6,237 bases of DNA from JAXHUK01 sp034189725 (lineage in GTDB: Bacteria > Chloroflexota > Dehalococcoidia > SZUA-161), in contig JAXHUK010000006.1 in NCBI GenBank assembly GCA_034189725.1, positions 1 to 6,237 on the forward strand, read 5' to 3'. Below the pieces are notes generated by a model. The model made no database searches. It was not told the DNA's origin and worked only from the letters and a program-made list of their open reading frames with translations. Made by a program: the position numbers and the translations under genes. Positions 1-5,372 of this stretch are shown here, piece after piece (position 1 is the stretch's first letter; each line of letters begins with the position of its first letter).

Positions 1-53
1 AGTTCATGGGACAGGATCATCTGTGAGCTTGGCCGTAATGGTTGCCATATGAA

Positions 54-80
54 GTAGGGGCGCGATTACCGCACCCCTAC
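54..80. repeat. GTAGGGG/CCCCTAC palindrome, REP-like or terminator-like hairpin
   Basis: GTAGGGG (54-60) and CCCCTAC (74-80) are perfect inverted arms. Inside them G62-C72, C63-G71 and G64-C70 also pair, leaving a 5-base loop (65-69) and one mismatch, C61/A73, which becomes a G-T wobble on the minus strand. No T-run follows on either strand, so a classical intrinsic terminator is not supported. It lies about 50 bp beyond the stop of the minus-strand lipoprotein gene and could act as its 3' hairpin. Palindromes beginning GTAGGGGCG and ending CGCCCCTAC are, from memory, common dispersed intergenic repeats in several environmental bacteria including Chloroflexota. Only one copy is present here, so the repeat assignment is inference. 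Confidence 0.5.
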
Positions 81-128
81 CTATCTCCATCATTGTAGAT
101 CACTTTTACAAAGAAAATTGCCCTGGTC

Positions 129-1277
129 TCACCAGTGCACATACATACCGGTGACGATGCCAAGTGGTTCCCAGCTATAATCTCCCAGGGTATCTCTTTG
201 TGCTGTTAATTCGGCCTTCAGTAACTCCAGTTCTTCGAACATATCCTGGAGCTGCTCATATTCCGCAGGATCGCTGATAACGGTTCTTCCTCCGAGAGCA
301 GCTTCATAGGTATCGAGTTTCTGCTCGTACGTGTCCGCTTTCTTCTCATAGCCATCCCATTGCTGCATGTAATAGTCATACGAGGTATAATCAAAGGATG
401 TTGCCCTGTCAAGGCTGATGATACCGTACTCATTACCCTCTGACACGTAGGCTACTTTGTCGTATTGTATAAAGGCATAGTGGTTGTCGATAACGGTGCC
501 CGTGGCTACATTTGTCAGCCCTTCCCCTGTGCAGTCTATGTAGACCAACCCCTTATCTGTTGTGTTGAAGGCGTTCAGTGCGTGTCCCGGTCTGTCGCTG
601 AAGTCGATGCTTACGTATGCTGCTCTGATTCCCGCTGCTTCCGCCTGGTTATGGAGCATAGCGGCGAAGTCGGCACATACAAACGAACCTTCTATGTAGG
701 GTTGTTCATCTGTTTCATCGTTCAGCACAAACTCCTTGACATAATTCCATGAATGGTCTTTTGCCTGAGCATGGTCATAGAGCTTCACAGGATCACCGTT
801 CGCACACACGGCGTTCAGGACATCGAAGACCTGAGCGTAATAGACTGTATCTCCGATAATTGCAACCCCGATACCTGTTGCTGTAGCATCGTCCCTCAGC
901 ATTGCCAGTCTGAGATTTCCACTCTCGAGGCAGTAATCTACCTGCTCCCGGGCAGTTTCCTCATCAAGCTTGGGATTCATGCTTTCATAGGTAACCCACC
1001 ACGAGTTACACAGCAGATACTGGAGATCGCTGATCTGTTCCACGGTCTTCGAGAATTCGTTTGTCGAGTAGAGCCTGGCCATCTTATCCAGGTCAGGGTC
1101 TCTGGAGAGACCGGTCAGTCCAGCCTGCCTTCTTTCGTCATTGACCAGTGAGAATATCTGGTCCTCAATCTCAGTCTCGGTCAGCCTGGCTGAGTGAGTG
1201 ATACAGGACGGCAGCAGCATCAGACTGAGCACGATGACTGCCATGAAAGCAAGTACTGATATTACTCGTCGGCTCAA
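129..1277 (-). CDS. Exported lipoprotein with CAP/SCP-like and transglutaminase-like domains
   Basis: This 382-residue protein starts at TTG (1277-1275), 5 bases after an AGGAG site. Residues 1-24 form a basic, hydrophobic signal peptide ending in LLPSC, a plausible lipobox with Cys25 as the lipid-anchored residue. Residues about 37-153 resemble bacterial CAP/SCP (YkwD-like) domains: VNDERRQAGL near the start and GIGVAIIGDTVYYAQVF near the end. The histidine expected in the SPGHR-type motif is replaced (SGNLR, residues 119-123), and no counterpart of the first CAP histidine is evident. Residues about 165-255 look like a transglutaminase/papain-like fold with Cys201 (FVCADFA), His232 (PGHALNAF) and Asp248 (YIDCTG) as the likely triad. 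Residues 302-365 are polar and helical, with three consecutive DxYE heptads at 308-328, suggesting a coiled coil. The probable location is the outer face of the cytoplasmic membrane, acting on a protein or cell-wall substrate. Function is inferred from folds only. The gene is divergent from gatC and looks monocistronic. Confidence 0.8.
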   Translation of the reverse strand: MSRRVISVLAFMAVIVLSLMLLPSCITHSARLTETEIEDQIFSLVNDERRQAGLTGLSRDPDLDKMARLYSTNEFSKTVEQISDLQYLLCNSWWVTYESMNPKLDEETAREQVDYCLESGNLRLAMLRDDATATGIGVAIIGDTVYYAQVFDVLNAVCANGDPVKLYDHAQAKDHSWNYVKEFVLNDETDEQPYIEGSFVCADFAAMLHNQAEAAGIRAAYVSIDFSDRPGHALNAFNTTDKGLVYIDCTGEGLTNVATGTVIDNHYAFIQYDKVAYVSEGNEYGIISLDRATSFDYTSYDYYMQQWDGYEKKADTYEQKLDTYEAALGGRTVISDPAEYEQLQDMFEELELLKAELTAQRDTLGDYSWEPLGIVTGMYVHW

Positions 1278-1282
1278 CTATG

Positions 1283-1288
1283 CTCCTT
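1283..1288 (-). promoter_or_regulatory. Ribosome binding site fixing the TTG start of the lipoprotein gene
   Basis: Read on the minus strand, AAGGAG occupies 1288-1283 and is followed by 5 bases (CATAG) and then TTG at 1277-1275. This supports the TTG start over the internal ATG at codon 12, which would shorten the signal peptide and remove its basic N-terminus. Confidence 0.75.
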
Positions 1289-1358
1289 TATGCCCTACTT
1301 ACCTGTTCAGCGGTCGGTAAGCTCGAGGTTCTCTTTAGGATACAGTCCCACAGTAATG

Positions 1359-1387
1359 ATTATAATTCGTAGGCGCCATCGAGGCAA
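1359..1387 (-). promoter_or_regulatory. Predicted sigma-70-type promoter of the lipoprotein gene
   Basis: On the minus strand a TTGCCT box (1387-1382, 4 of 6 matches to TTGACA) and a perfect TATAAT box (1364-1359) are separated by exactly 17 bases. Transcription would begin near 1352, leaving a leader of about 75 bases before the TTG start. The -10 core is part of the 8-bp palindrome ATTATAAT (1359-1366), so the plus strand also carries a TATAAT at 1361-1366, but that one lacks a good -35 box. Confidence 0.6.
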
Positions 1388-1391
1388 ACCG

Positions 1392-1420
1392 TTGCTCATA
1401 ATCAGCGGTGATGCTATAAT
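1392..1420 (+). promoter_or_regulatory. Predicted extended -10 promoter of the gatC operon
   Basis: TTGCTC (1392-1397; only the TTG matches) is followed after 17 bases by a perfect TATAAT (1415-1420). A TG dinucleotide at 1412-1413 gives an extended -10 element (TGCTATAAT), which can compensate for a weak -35. The start site would be near 1427, giving a leader of about 35 bases before the gatC start at 1462. The -35 box lies only 4 bp from the -35 box of the divergent lipoprotein promoter. Confidence 0.65.
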
Positions 1421-1461
1421 GCCTCTATGTATTTGTCATGATTCTCTTATGAGGTGTTGAG

Positions 1462-1749
1462 TTGAAACTGGACAGAGATGGGGTGCGGCATATTGCTCTT
1501 CTCGCTCGATTGGGTGTCACCGAAGATGATTTGGAGAGATTCAGCGGGCAACTTTCCCATATATTGGAGAACTTCGAGATATTGCAGCAAGTTGAGACTA
1601 TTGGTGTGCTTCCAACGTCTCATTCGATTACCCTGTATAATGTGCTGAGAGATGACGACGTTGCTCCATCCTTGAATCCTGCTGAGGTCCTGGCTAACGC
1701 TCCTCAGGAAGAGGATGGCTGTTTTCGGATTAGGGCAGTACTTGAGTAA
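1462..1749 (+). CDS. gatC: Asp-tRNA(Asn)/Glu-tRNA(Gln) amidotransferase subunit C
   Basis: GatC is the small subunit that wraps around and stabilises GatA against GatB in the GatCAB transamidosome, which converts mischarged Glu-tRNA(Gln) and/or Asp-tRNA(Asn) to the Gln and Asn forms. The 95-residue length is normal for the family. Diagnostic stretches are the N-terminal helix with HIALLARLGVTEDDLERF (residues 10-27), the QLSHILENFEIL helix (about 29-40), and the C-terminal NVLRDD (60-65) and LANAPQEEDGCFRIRAVLE (77-95), matching the usual NAPE-x-EDG-x-F-x-VPxVLE ending. The start is TTG at 1462, 5 bases after GAGGTG (1451-1456); no better start lies upstream. It is the first gene of the operon, and the next gene starts 16 bases after its stop. 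The gatC identification is secure. Confidence 0.95.
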   Translation: MKLDRDGVRHIALLARLGVTEDDLERFSGQLSHILENFEILQQVETIGVLPTSHSITLYNVLRDDDVAPSLNPAEVLANAPQEEDGCFRIRAVLE

Positions 1750-1765
1750 AGTGCGGAGACAGGAA

Positions 1766-3253
1766 ATGAACAACTCTCTCTATGAGTATCTTGATAAACA
1801 TCTGTTTAGCCCCGATTCAGTTGCTGTGGTTGGTGCTTCTAACTCCCCTGGCAAGTGGGGATTCAATATCATCAACCGGGTTGTAGAGACCAGGGGTGAT
1901 AGAAAAATTTATCCCATAAACAATAAGAGCCCTGAAGTAGCGGGTCTGAAGGCATACCCCAGTCTCAGGGCTGTGCCGGAGCCAGTGGAGTTTGTTGTCA
2001 TCGCTGTGCCCTATGAGGGTGTCCCCGAAGTTATGAGGGATTGTGTTACCAATGGATGTAAGGCAGGACTGGTTATTACTGCAGGTTTGGGTGAGTCTGG
2101 TGAGGAAGGGGTTAGACTGGAGCGCGAGATTCTGGAAACTGCCAGGCAGGGAGGGCTACGCTTCGTGGGGCCGAATTGCATGGGGCATTTCAGCACTGCG
2201 TCGAACTTTTTTACCGCAGGCATGGTGCCCACTGCAGCAGTCAAGAAAGGTAAGCTGGGAGTGGTGGCACAAAGCGGGGGATTCGCAGCTCATATTCTTC
2301 GTTGTGCCATTGCAGGTGGTGTCGGATTGAGCAAACTTGTCTCGAGTGGCAACGAAGCTGACCTGCACCTCGAGGATTATCTGGAGTATCTGGCACAGGA
2401 CCCCGAAACCGAGGTCATTGCGTTTTATATCGAGGGTTTCAGGGAGGGACGGCGTTTCTTTAACCTTGCCCGGGAGGTGACGAAGAAGAAACCTGTCGTT
2501 GTTGTCAAGGTGGGCAGAACAGAGCCAGGAGCAAAGGCTGCTTTGGGCCATACCGGTGCCCTCTCAGGCTCTGAAACCGTTATAGATGTAGCACTTAAAC
2601 AGTCAGGAGTAATCCGCGCAGGAGAGATTGAAGAATTATTCGATATCGCTACAGCACTGCTTCGTCAACCATTACCCAGGAAAAAACGGATCGGAATCCT
2701 TACCGGTGGTGGGGGGCATGGTGTAGTGGCTACAGATGCCTGCTCCAGTCTGGGGCTGGATATCGCGGATCTTTCCCAGAATACACTGGAAAAGCTGGAT
2801 AAGGTTCTTCCAGATCGCTGGCCGCGACAGAATCCTGTGGACACCGTAGCTGCGGGTTTTGTTACCTATCCCTGTCTCTGGCCGATGATGGAGGACGAAC
2901 ATATCGATGCTATCCTTTCTGTTGGCGCTATCGGGATGTCGGGCATGTATCGCATGATGGGAGGACTCCCTATGTCTATGCCAGCAGAGGTAAGGAAAAA
3001 AGCAATGAGCATAATGGAATCCATGGAGGCCGATGAGATAAAGAACCTGGAGACTGCGGTCGACTACATGGATAAATACAAGAAGCCGATAATAATCACC
3101 AGTTTGATGATGACTCCGGAGATGAATAAAACACCGGTTATCCAGAAGCTCGAGAAGGAAGGGCTTGTCATGTATCCCACCCCGGAAAGAGCGGCGAAGG
3201 TGCTTTATCATCTCTGTTGGTACGGTGAATATCTACATCGCCTCGAAAGTTGA
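1766..3253 (+). CDS. ADP-forming acyl-CoA synthetase (acetate-CoA ligase type), alpha subunit
   Basis: This family interconverts an acyl-CoA, ADP and phosphate with the free acid, CoA and ATP, conserving energy as ATP. The protein is 495 residues, the size of stand-alone alpha subunits. The N-terminal CoA-binding Rossmann domain carries VAVVGASNSPGKWG (residues 20-33), followed by GPNCMG (135-140). The succinyl-CoA-synthetase-like domain follows, with VAQSGGFAAH (167-176), SSGNEADLHLEDYLEYL (193-209) and GHTGALSGS (261-269), in which His262 is the expected phosphohistidine. A third domain begins near residue 308 (RIGILTGGGGHG). The ATP-grasp beta domain is absent, so a separate beta subunit is expected. 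I chose ATG 1766 because GGAG (1755-1758) sits 7 bases upstream; an in-frame ATG at 1715 lies inside gatC and lacks family similarity. The gene sits between gatC and gatA, which is unexpected for this metabolism. Acyl substrate is unknown. Confidence 0.92.
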   Translation: MNNSLYEYLDKHLFSPDSVAVVGASNSPGKWGFNIINRVVETRGDRKIYPINNKSPEVAGLKAYPSLRAVPEPVEFVVIAVPYEGVPEVMRDCVTNGCKAGLVITAGLGESGEEGVRLEREILETARQGGLRFVGPNCMGHFSTASNFFTAGMVPTAAVKKGKLGVVAQSGGFAAHILRCAIAGGVGLSKLVSSGNEADLHLEDYLEYLAQDPETEVIAFYIEGFREGRRFFNLAREVTKKKPVVVVKVGRTEPGAKAALGHTGALSGSETVIDVALKQSGVIRAGEIEELFDIATALLRQPLPRKKRIGILTGGGGHGVVATDACSSLGLDIADLSQNTLEKLDKVLPDRWPRQNPVDTVAAGFVTYPCLWPMMEDEHIDAILSVGAIGMSGMYRMMGGLPMSMPAEVRKKAMSIMESMEADEIKNLETAVDYMDKYKKPIIITSLMMTPEMNKTPVIQKLEKEGLVMYPTPERAAKVLYHLCWYGEYLHRLES

Positions 3254-3257
3254 TGAT

Positions 3258-3263
3258 GGGAGA
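3258..3263 (+). promoter_or_regulatory. Ribosome binding site supporting the GTG start of gatA
   Basis: GGGAGA (3258-3263) lies 4 bases before GTG 3268. The alternative starts TTG 3250, ATG 3253 and ATG 3256 overlap or abut the preceding stop codon and have no comparable site. The GTG start also makes the protein begin NLYELT after the initiator, as GatA proteins commonly do. Confidence 0.6.
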
Positions 3264-3267
3264 CGCG

Positions 3268-4728
3268 GTGAACCTTTATGAATTAACTGCTCATCAGGCT
3301 CATAAACTGCTCAAAAGCAGGGAAGTTTCCTCTGTCGAGTTGACAAATGCTACCCTGGAGCGAATTAGCCAGGTAGAAGATCAGGTACATGCTTTTGTGA
3401 CGGTGACTCAGGATATCGCCTTGCGTCAGGCTCAGGAAGCCGATGAGTGTATTAAGCGGGGAGAAGCTTTCCCGTTGACTGGGATCCCGGTGATTGTCAA
3501 GGACAACATATGTACGAGAGGGATGAAAACCACTTGTGCCTCAAAGATGTTGGAGGGCTTTGTCCCACCTTATAATGCTACAGTGGTTGATAAGTTGCGA
3601 GCCGTAAACACGGTGATCGTAGGCAAGGGGAACATGGATGAGTTTGCCATGGGATCATCGAACGAGCACTCGGCATTCTTTCCTACCCATAATCCCTGGG
3701 ATTTAGAACGTGTTCCCGGGGGCAGCAGTGGAGGGCCAACAGCCGCAGTGGCGGCAGAAGAGGCGATGTTTGCTTTAGGTTCAGACACAGGAGGCAGTAT
3801 ACGCCAGCCTGCGGGATTTTGCAGTGTTGTGGGGATGAAACCGACCTACGGGCGTGTTTCTAGATATGGGCTCGTTGCCTTTGCCAGTTCTCTGGATCAG
3901 ATTGGGCCGGTAACCAAAGATGTAACCGATTGCGCTTTAGTGTTAAATGCAATTGCTGGATACGATTCCAAAGATGCAACCTCTGTTGACCGGCCAGTAC
4001 CTGATTATACTGAGGCGCTTATTCCCGATCTGCGTGGTATACGCATCGGGGTGCCCAGGGAGTATTTCGTTGAAGGAATGGAGAGCGGAGTGGAGCAGGT
4101 GGTACGGCAGGCGATTGGCGAGATGGAGAAGCTTGGGGCAGAGTTGAATTGGGATGTCTCTTTGCCACATACGCGATATGCACTTGCGTGCTACTATATT
4201 ATCGCTCCCTCCGAGGCAATGGCTAATCTCGCTCGATATGATGGTGTTAAGTACGGCTTTTCCGTGAAAGACGCGGAGAATATGTGGGATGCTATGGAGA
4301 AGACCCGGCAGTATGGATTTGGGCCCGAGGTCAAGCGTCGGATAATGCTGGGTACGTATGCCCTTTCTGCCGGGTACTATGAAGCGTACTATCTTAAGGC
4401 GCAAAAGGTGCGTACCTTGATCAGCCGAGAGTTCGCTGATGCCTTCGACCGCTGTGATGTGCTGGTCACACCAACTTCTCCTACGGTGCCCTTTAAAATA
4501 GGCGAGAGGTTAGACGATCCCGTCCAGATGTATTTGAGTGATGTCTGCACATTGCCCATAAATATAGCGGGCATTCCTGGTATATCGGTGCCTGCTGGTT
4601 TCGTTGATGGACTCCCCGTCGGCTTGCAGATTCTCGGCAAGCCGTTCTCAGAGGAAATGTTGCTACAGGTGGCCTTCGCTTTTGAGCAAGCGACCTGTAG
4701 AGGAATAATAAAACCACCATTACAGTGA
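3268..4728 (+). CDS. gatA: Asp-tRNA(Asn)/Glu-tRNA(Gln) amidotransferase subunit A (glutaminase)
   Basis: GatA hydrolyses glutamine and passes ammonia to GatB, which amidates the activated Glu or Asp on the tRNA. The 486-residue length matches the family. It is an amidase-signature enzyme with a visible Ser-cisSer-Lys triad: Lys78 in VIVKDNI, Ser153 in PGGSSGG and the nucleophile Ser177 in GSDTGGSIRQPA, with the standard 24-residue gap between the serines. Further hallmarks are GMKPTYGRVSRYGLVAFASSLDQIGP (about 189-214) and the C-terminal VLVTPTSPTVPF and LPINIAGIPGISVPAG. The signature usually reads GGSSGGS; here it is GGSSGGPT, a mild deviation. I prefer GTG 3268 over ATG 3253 or 3256, which would add five or four residues; ATG 3253 overlaps the previous stop by one base. 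Translation is probably coupled to the upstream gene. GatB is not in the window. Confidence 0.97.
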   Translation: MNLYELTAHQAHKLLKSREVSSVELTNATLERISQVEDQVHAFVTVTQDIALRQAQEADECIKRGEAFPLTGIPVIVKDNICTRGMKTTCASKMLEGFVPPYNATVVDKLRAVNTVIVGKGNMDEFAMGSSNEHSAFFPTHNPWDLERVPGGSSGGPTAAVAAEEAMFALGSDTGGSIRQPAGFCSVVGMKPTYGRVSRYGLVAFASSLDQIGPVTKDVTDCALVLNAIAGYDSKDATSVDRPVPDYTEALIPDLRGIRIGVPREYFVEGMESGVEQVVRQAIGEMEKLGAELNWDVSLPHTRYALACYYIIAPSEAMANLARYDGVKYGFSVKDAENMWDAMEKTRQYGFGPEVKRRIMLGTYALSAGYYEAYYLKAQKVRTLISREFADAFDRCDVLVTPTSPTVPFKIGERLDDPVQMYLSDVCTLPINIAGIPGISVPAGFVDGLPVGLQILGKPFSEEMLLQVAFAFEQATCRGIIKPPLQ

Positions 4729-4829
4729 AGATAGCATGACACCTGGTAGTAATCACTCATGACTGCATGCATAATCGCAAAAAAAGATAAAAGCAGAGAT
4801 TTCAAAGAGCGAATTGGAACGATTTGTTG

Positions 4830-4861
4830 TGGCCTCACGTCTTCGTGGCCAATCCTGTTTT
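4830..4861 (+). terminator. Weak terminator-like hairpin after gatA
   Basis: TGGC (4830-4833) and CACG (4836-4839) pair with CGTG (4844-4847) and GCCA (4848-4851). The result is an 8-bp stem with a 2-base bulge (CT) and a TCTT loop. It is followed by ATCCTG and then TTTT at 4858-4861. The T-run is short and displaced from the stem, so this could be a poor intrinsic terminator for the gatC-gatA operon or simply a structured leader of the next gene. It lies about 100 bp after the gatA stop. The rest of the 4729-4907 gap shows an A-run (4780-4786) and a weak GATAAT (4865-4870) that might be a -10 box, but no matching -35. Confidence 0.35.
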
Positions 4862-4894
4862 AGTGATAATTCAGGTGATTATAGGAATTCAAGC

Positions 4895-4904
4895 TAAGGA
4901 GGTG
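4895..4904 (+). promoter_or_regulatory. Near-perfect ribosome binding site of the Pro-Thr lipoprotein gene
   Basis: TAAGGAGGTG is almost fully complementary to the 3' end of 16S rRNA and ends its AGGAGG core 5 bases before ATG 4908. It decides against the upstream in-frame ATG at 4824, which would bury the signal peptide behind 28 extra residues. Confidence 0.85.
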
Positions 4905-4907
4905 CTC

Positions 4908-5336
4908 ATGAAGTTTAAAGGAGTTGCCTTGCTACTACTCGTAGGCGTCATGATTATGTCGGGTTTCGCCTGCACAGAAGAAGGGATGGAAGCGACACCA
5001 ACGCCTACACAAACGGCGACGCTCATGCCAACAGCTACGCCGACACCGACACCCGAACCGACACCGACACCCGAACCCACGCCGACACCGTCACCGACAC
5101 CTACGCCCCGGCCACCAACGGCTTGCGAAATCGATAGAGATGCCATTCAGGAAGCTCTCGATGCTTATTATGATGATAATGGGGACTGGCCGACTGCTGA
5201 TGGCCAGCCTGGTGATATAGATTGGGATAAGCTGGTTCCGGATGTCATGGACGAGAAGCCGGTTACTGATGTTAAGTGCGATTGGATGGTGAATAGCGAT
5301 CCGGAAGGGGTGGTCTGCGTCCCGGCCAGATGCTGA
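4908..5336 (+). CDS. Secreted lipoprotein-like protein, Pro-Thr stalk and pilin-like Cys-rich head
   Basis: I do not recognise a named family. The 142-residue protein begins with a signal peptide (residues 1-21: basic start, LLLLVGVMIM core) ending GFAC. Cys22 may be lipidated, although Phe at -2 and Gly at -3 make an atypical lipobox. Residues 30-70 are almost entirely Pro, Thr and Glu (PTPTPE repeats), an extended stalk of the kind that holds a domain away from the membrane. The head (71-142) contains AIQEALDAYYDDNGDWPT (79-96), which resembles the post-helix segment of type II secretion/type IV pseudopilins such as GspG (ALxxYxxDNGxYPT), followed by DIDWDKLVP. Four head cysteines (73, 124, 137, 142, the last residue) could form two disulfides. 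There is no prepilin peptidase cleavage site or long N-terminal pilin helix, so it is not itself a pilin. The role is unknown; surface display is inferred. It appears transcribed alone, with a hairpin just past its stop. Confidence 0.82.
   Translation: MKFKGVALLLLVGVMIMSGFACTEEGMEATPTPTQTATLMPTATPTPTPEPTPTPEPTPTPSPTPTPRPPTACEIDRDAIQEALDAYYDDNGDWPTADGQPGDIDWDKLVPDVMDEKPVTDVKCDWMVNSDPEGVVCVPARC
5040..5075 (+). repeat. Two exact tandem copies of an 18-bp unit within the Pro-Thr stalk
   Basis: CCGACACCGACACCCGAA occurs at 5040-5057 and again at 5058-5075 without a mismatch, encoding PTPTPE twice. A third, degraded copy follows at 5076-5093 (CCCACGCCGACACCGTCA, PTPTPS), and shorter ACACC/ACGCC units extend on both sides between about 4994 and 5110. 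The exact copies suggest recent slippage expansion, so stalk length may vary among strains. Confidence 0.85.
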
Positions 5337-5338
5337 GG

Positions 5339-5372
5339 TTGTACCTGTGGCACGTTGTGCTCACAAGTACAA
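5339..5372 (+). terminator. Strong long-stem hairpin just after the lipoprotein stop
   Basis: TTGTACCTGTG (5339-5349) pairs with CACAAGTACAA (5362-5372) with a single C/A mismatch. The stem continues as GCAC (5350-5353) pairing with GTGC (5357-5360) around a 3-base GTT loop, with T5361 bulged. That makes 14 base pairs, starting only 2 bases after the stop codon. No T-run follows (GAGTAAAT), so it is not a textbook intrinsic terminator. A Rho-independent terminator lacking a U-tract, or an mRNA 3'-end stabilising structure, are the likely roles. Confidence 0.6.

Noticed and set aside
1..57. Open frame from the window edge to TAG at 55-57 on the plus strand, possible C-terminus of a gene
   Set aside because: Only 18 codons with no recognisable motif; a stop-free run this short is expected by chance, and the stop lies inside the palindrome.
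465..1151. Plus-strand open frames of 95 and 132 codons across the lipoprotein gene
   Set aside because: They are antisense to a gene with clear signal peptide and domains, have no family similarity, and their sequences are Cys-rich nonsense typical of shadow frames.
1715..1765. Longer start (ATG 1715) for the acyl-CoA synthetase
   Set aside because: It overlaps gatC by 35 bp, has no ribosome binding site, and the 17 extra residues precede the normal family start; ATG 1766 has GGAG at good spacing.
4865..4870. GATAAT as a -10 box for the Pro-Thr lipoprotein
   Set aside because: No acceptable -35 at 16-18 bp (TTCGTG at 17 bp matches only TT); kept only as a weak possibility.
4824..4907. Upstream start (ATG 4824) for the Pro-Thr lipoprotein
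   Set aside because: It would put 28 residues before an obvious signal peptide, while ATG 4908 has a near-perfect ribosome binding site.
4994..5110. CRISPR-like array in the repetitive stretch
   Set aside because: The repeats are contiguous, in frame and encode a Pro-Thr stalk; there are no spacers.
4889..5146. Minus-strand Gly-Val repeat protein opposite the Pro-Thr stalk
   Set aside because: The GVGVGSGVGVG pattern is simply the reverse complement of the ACACCG repeats; no ribosome binding site or family support.
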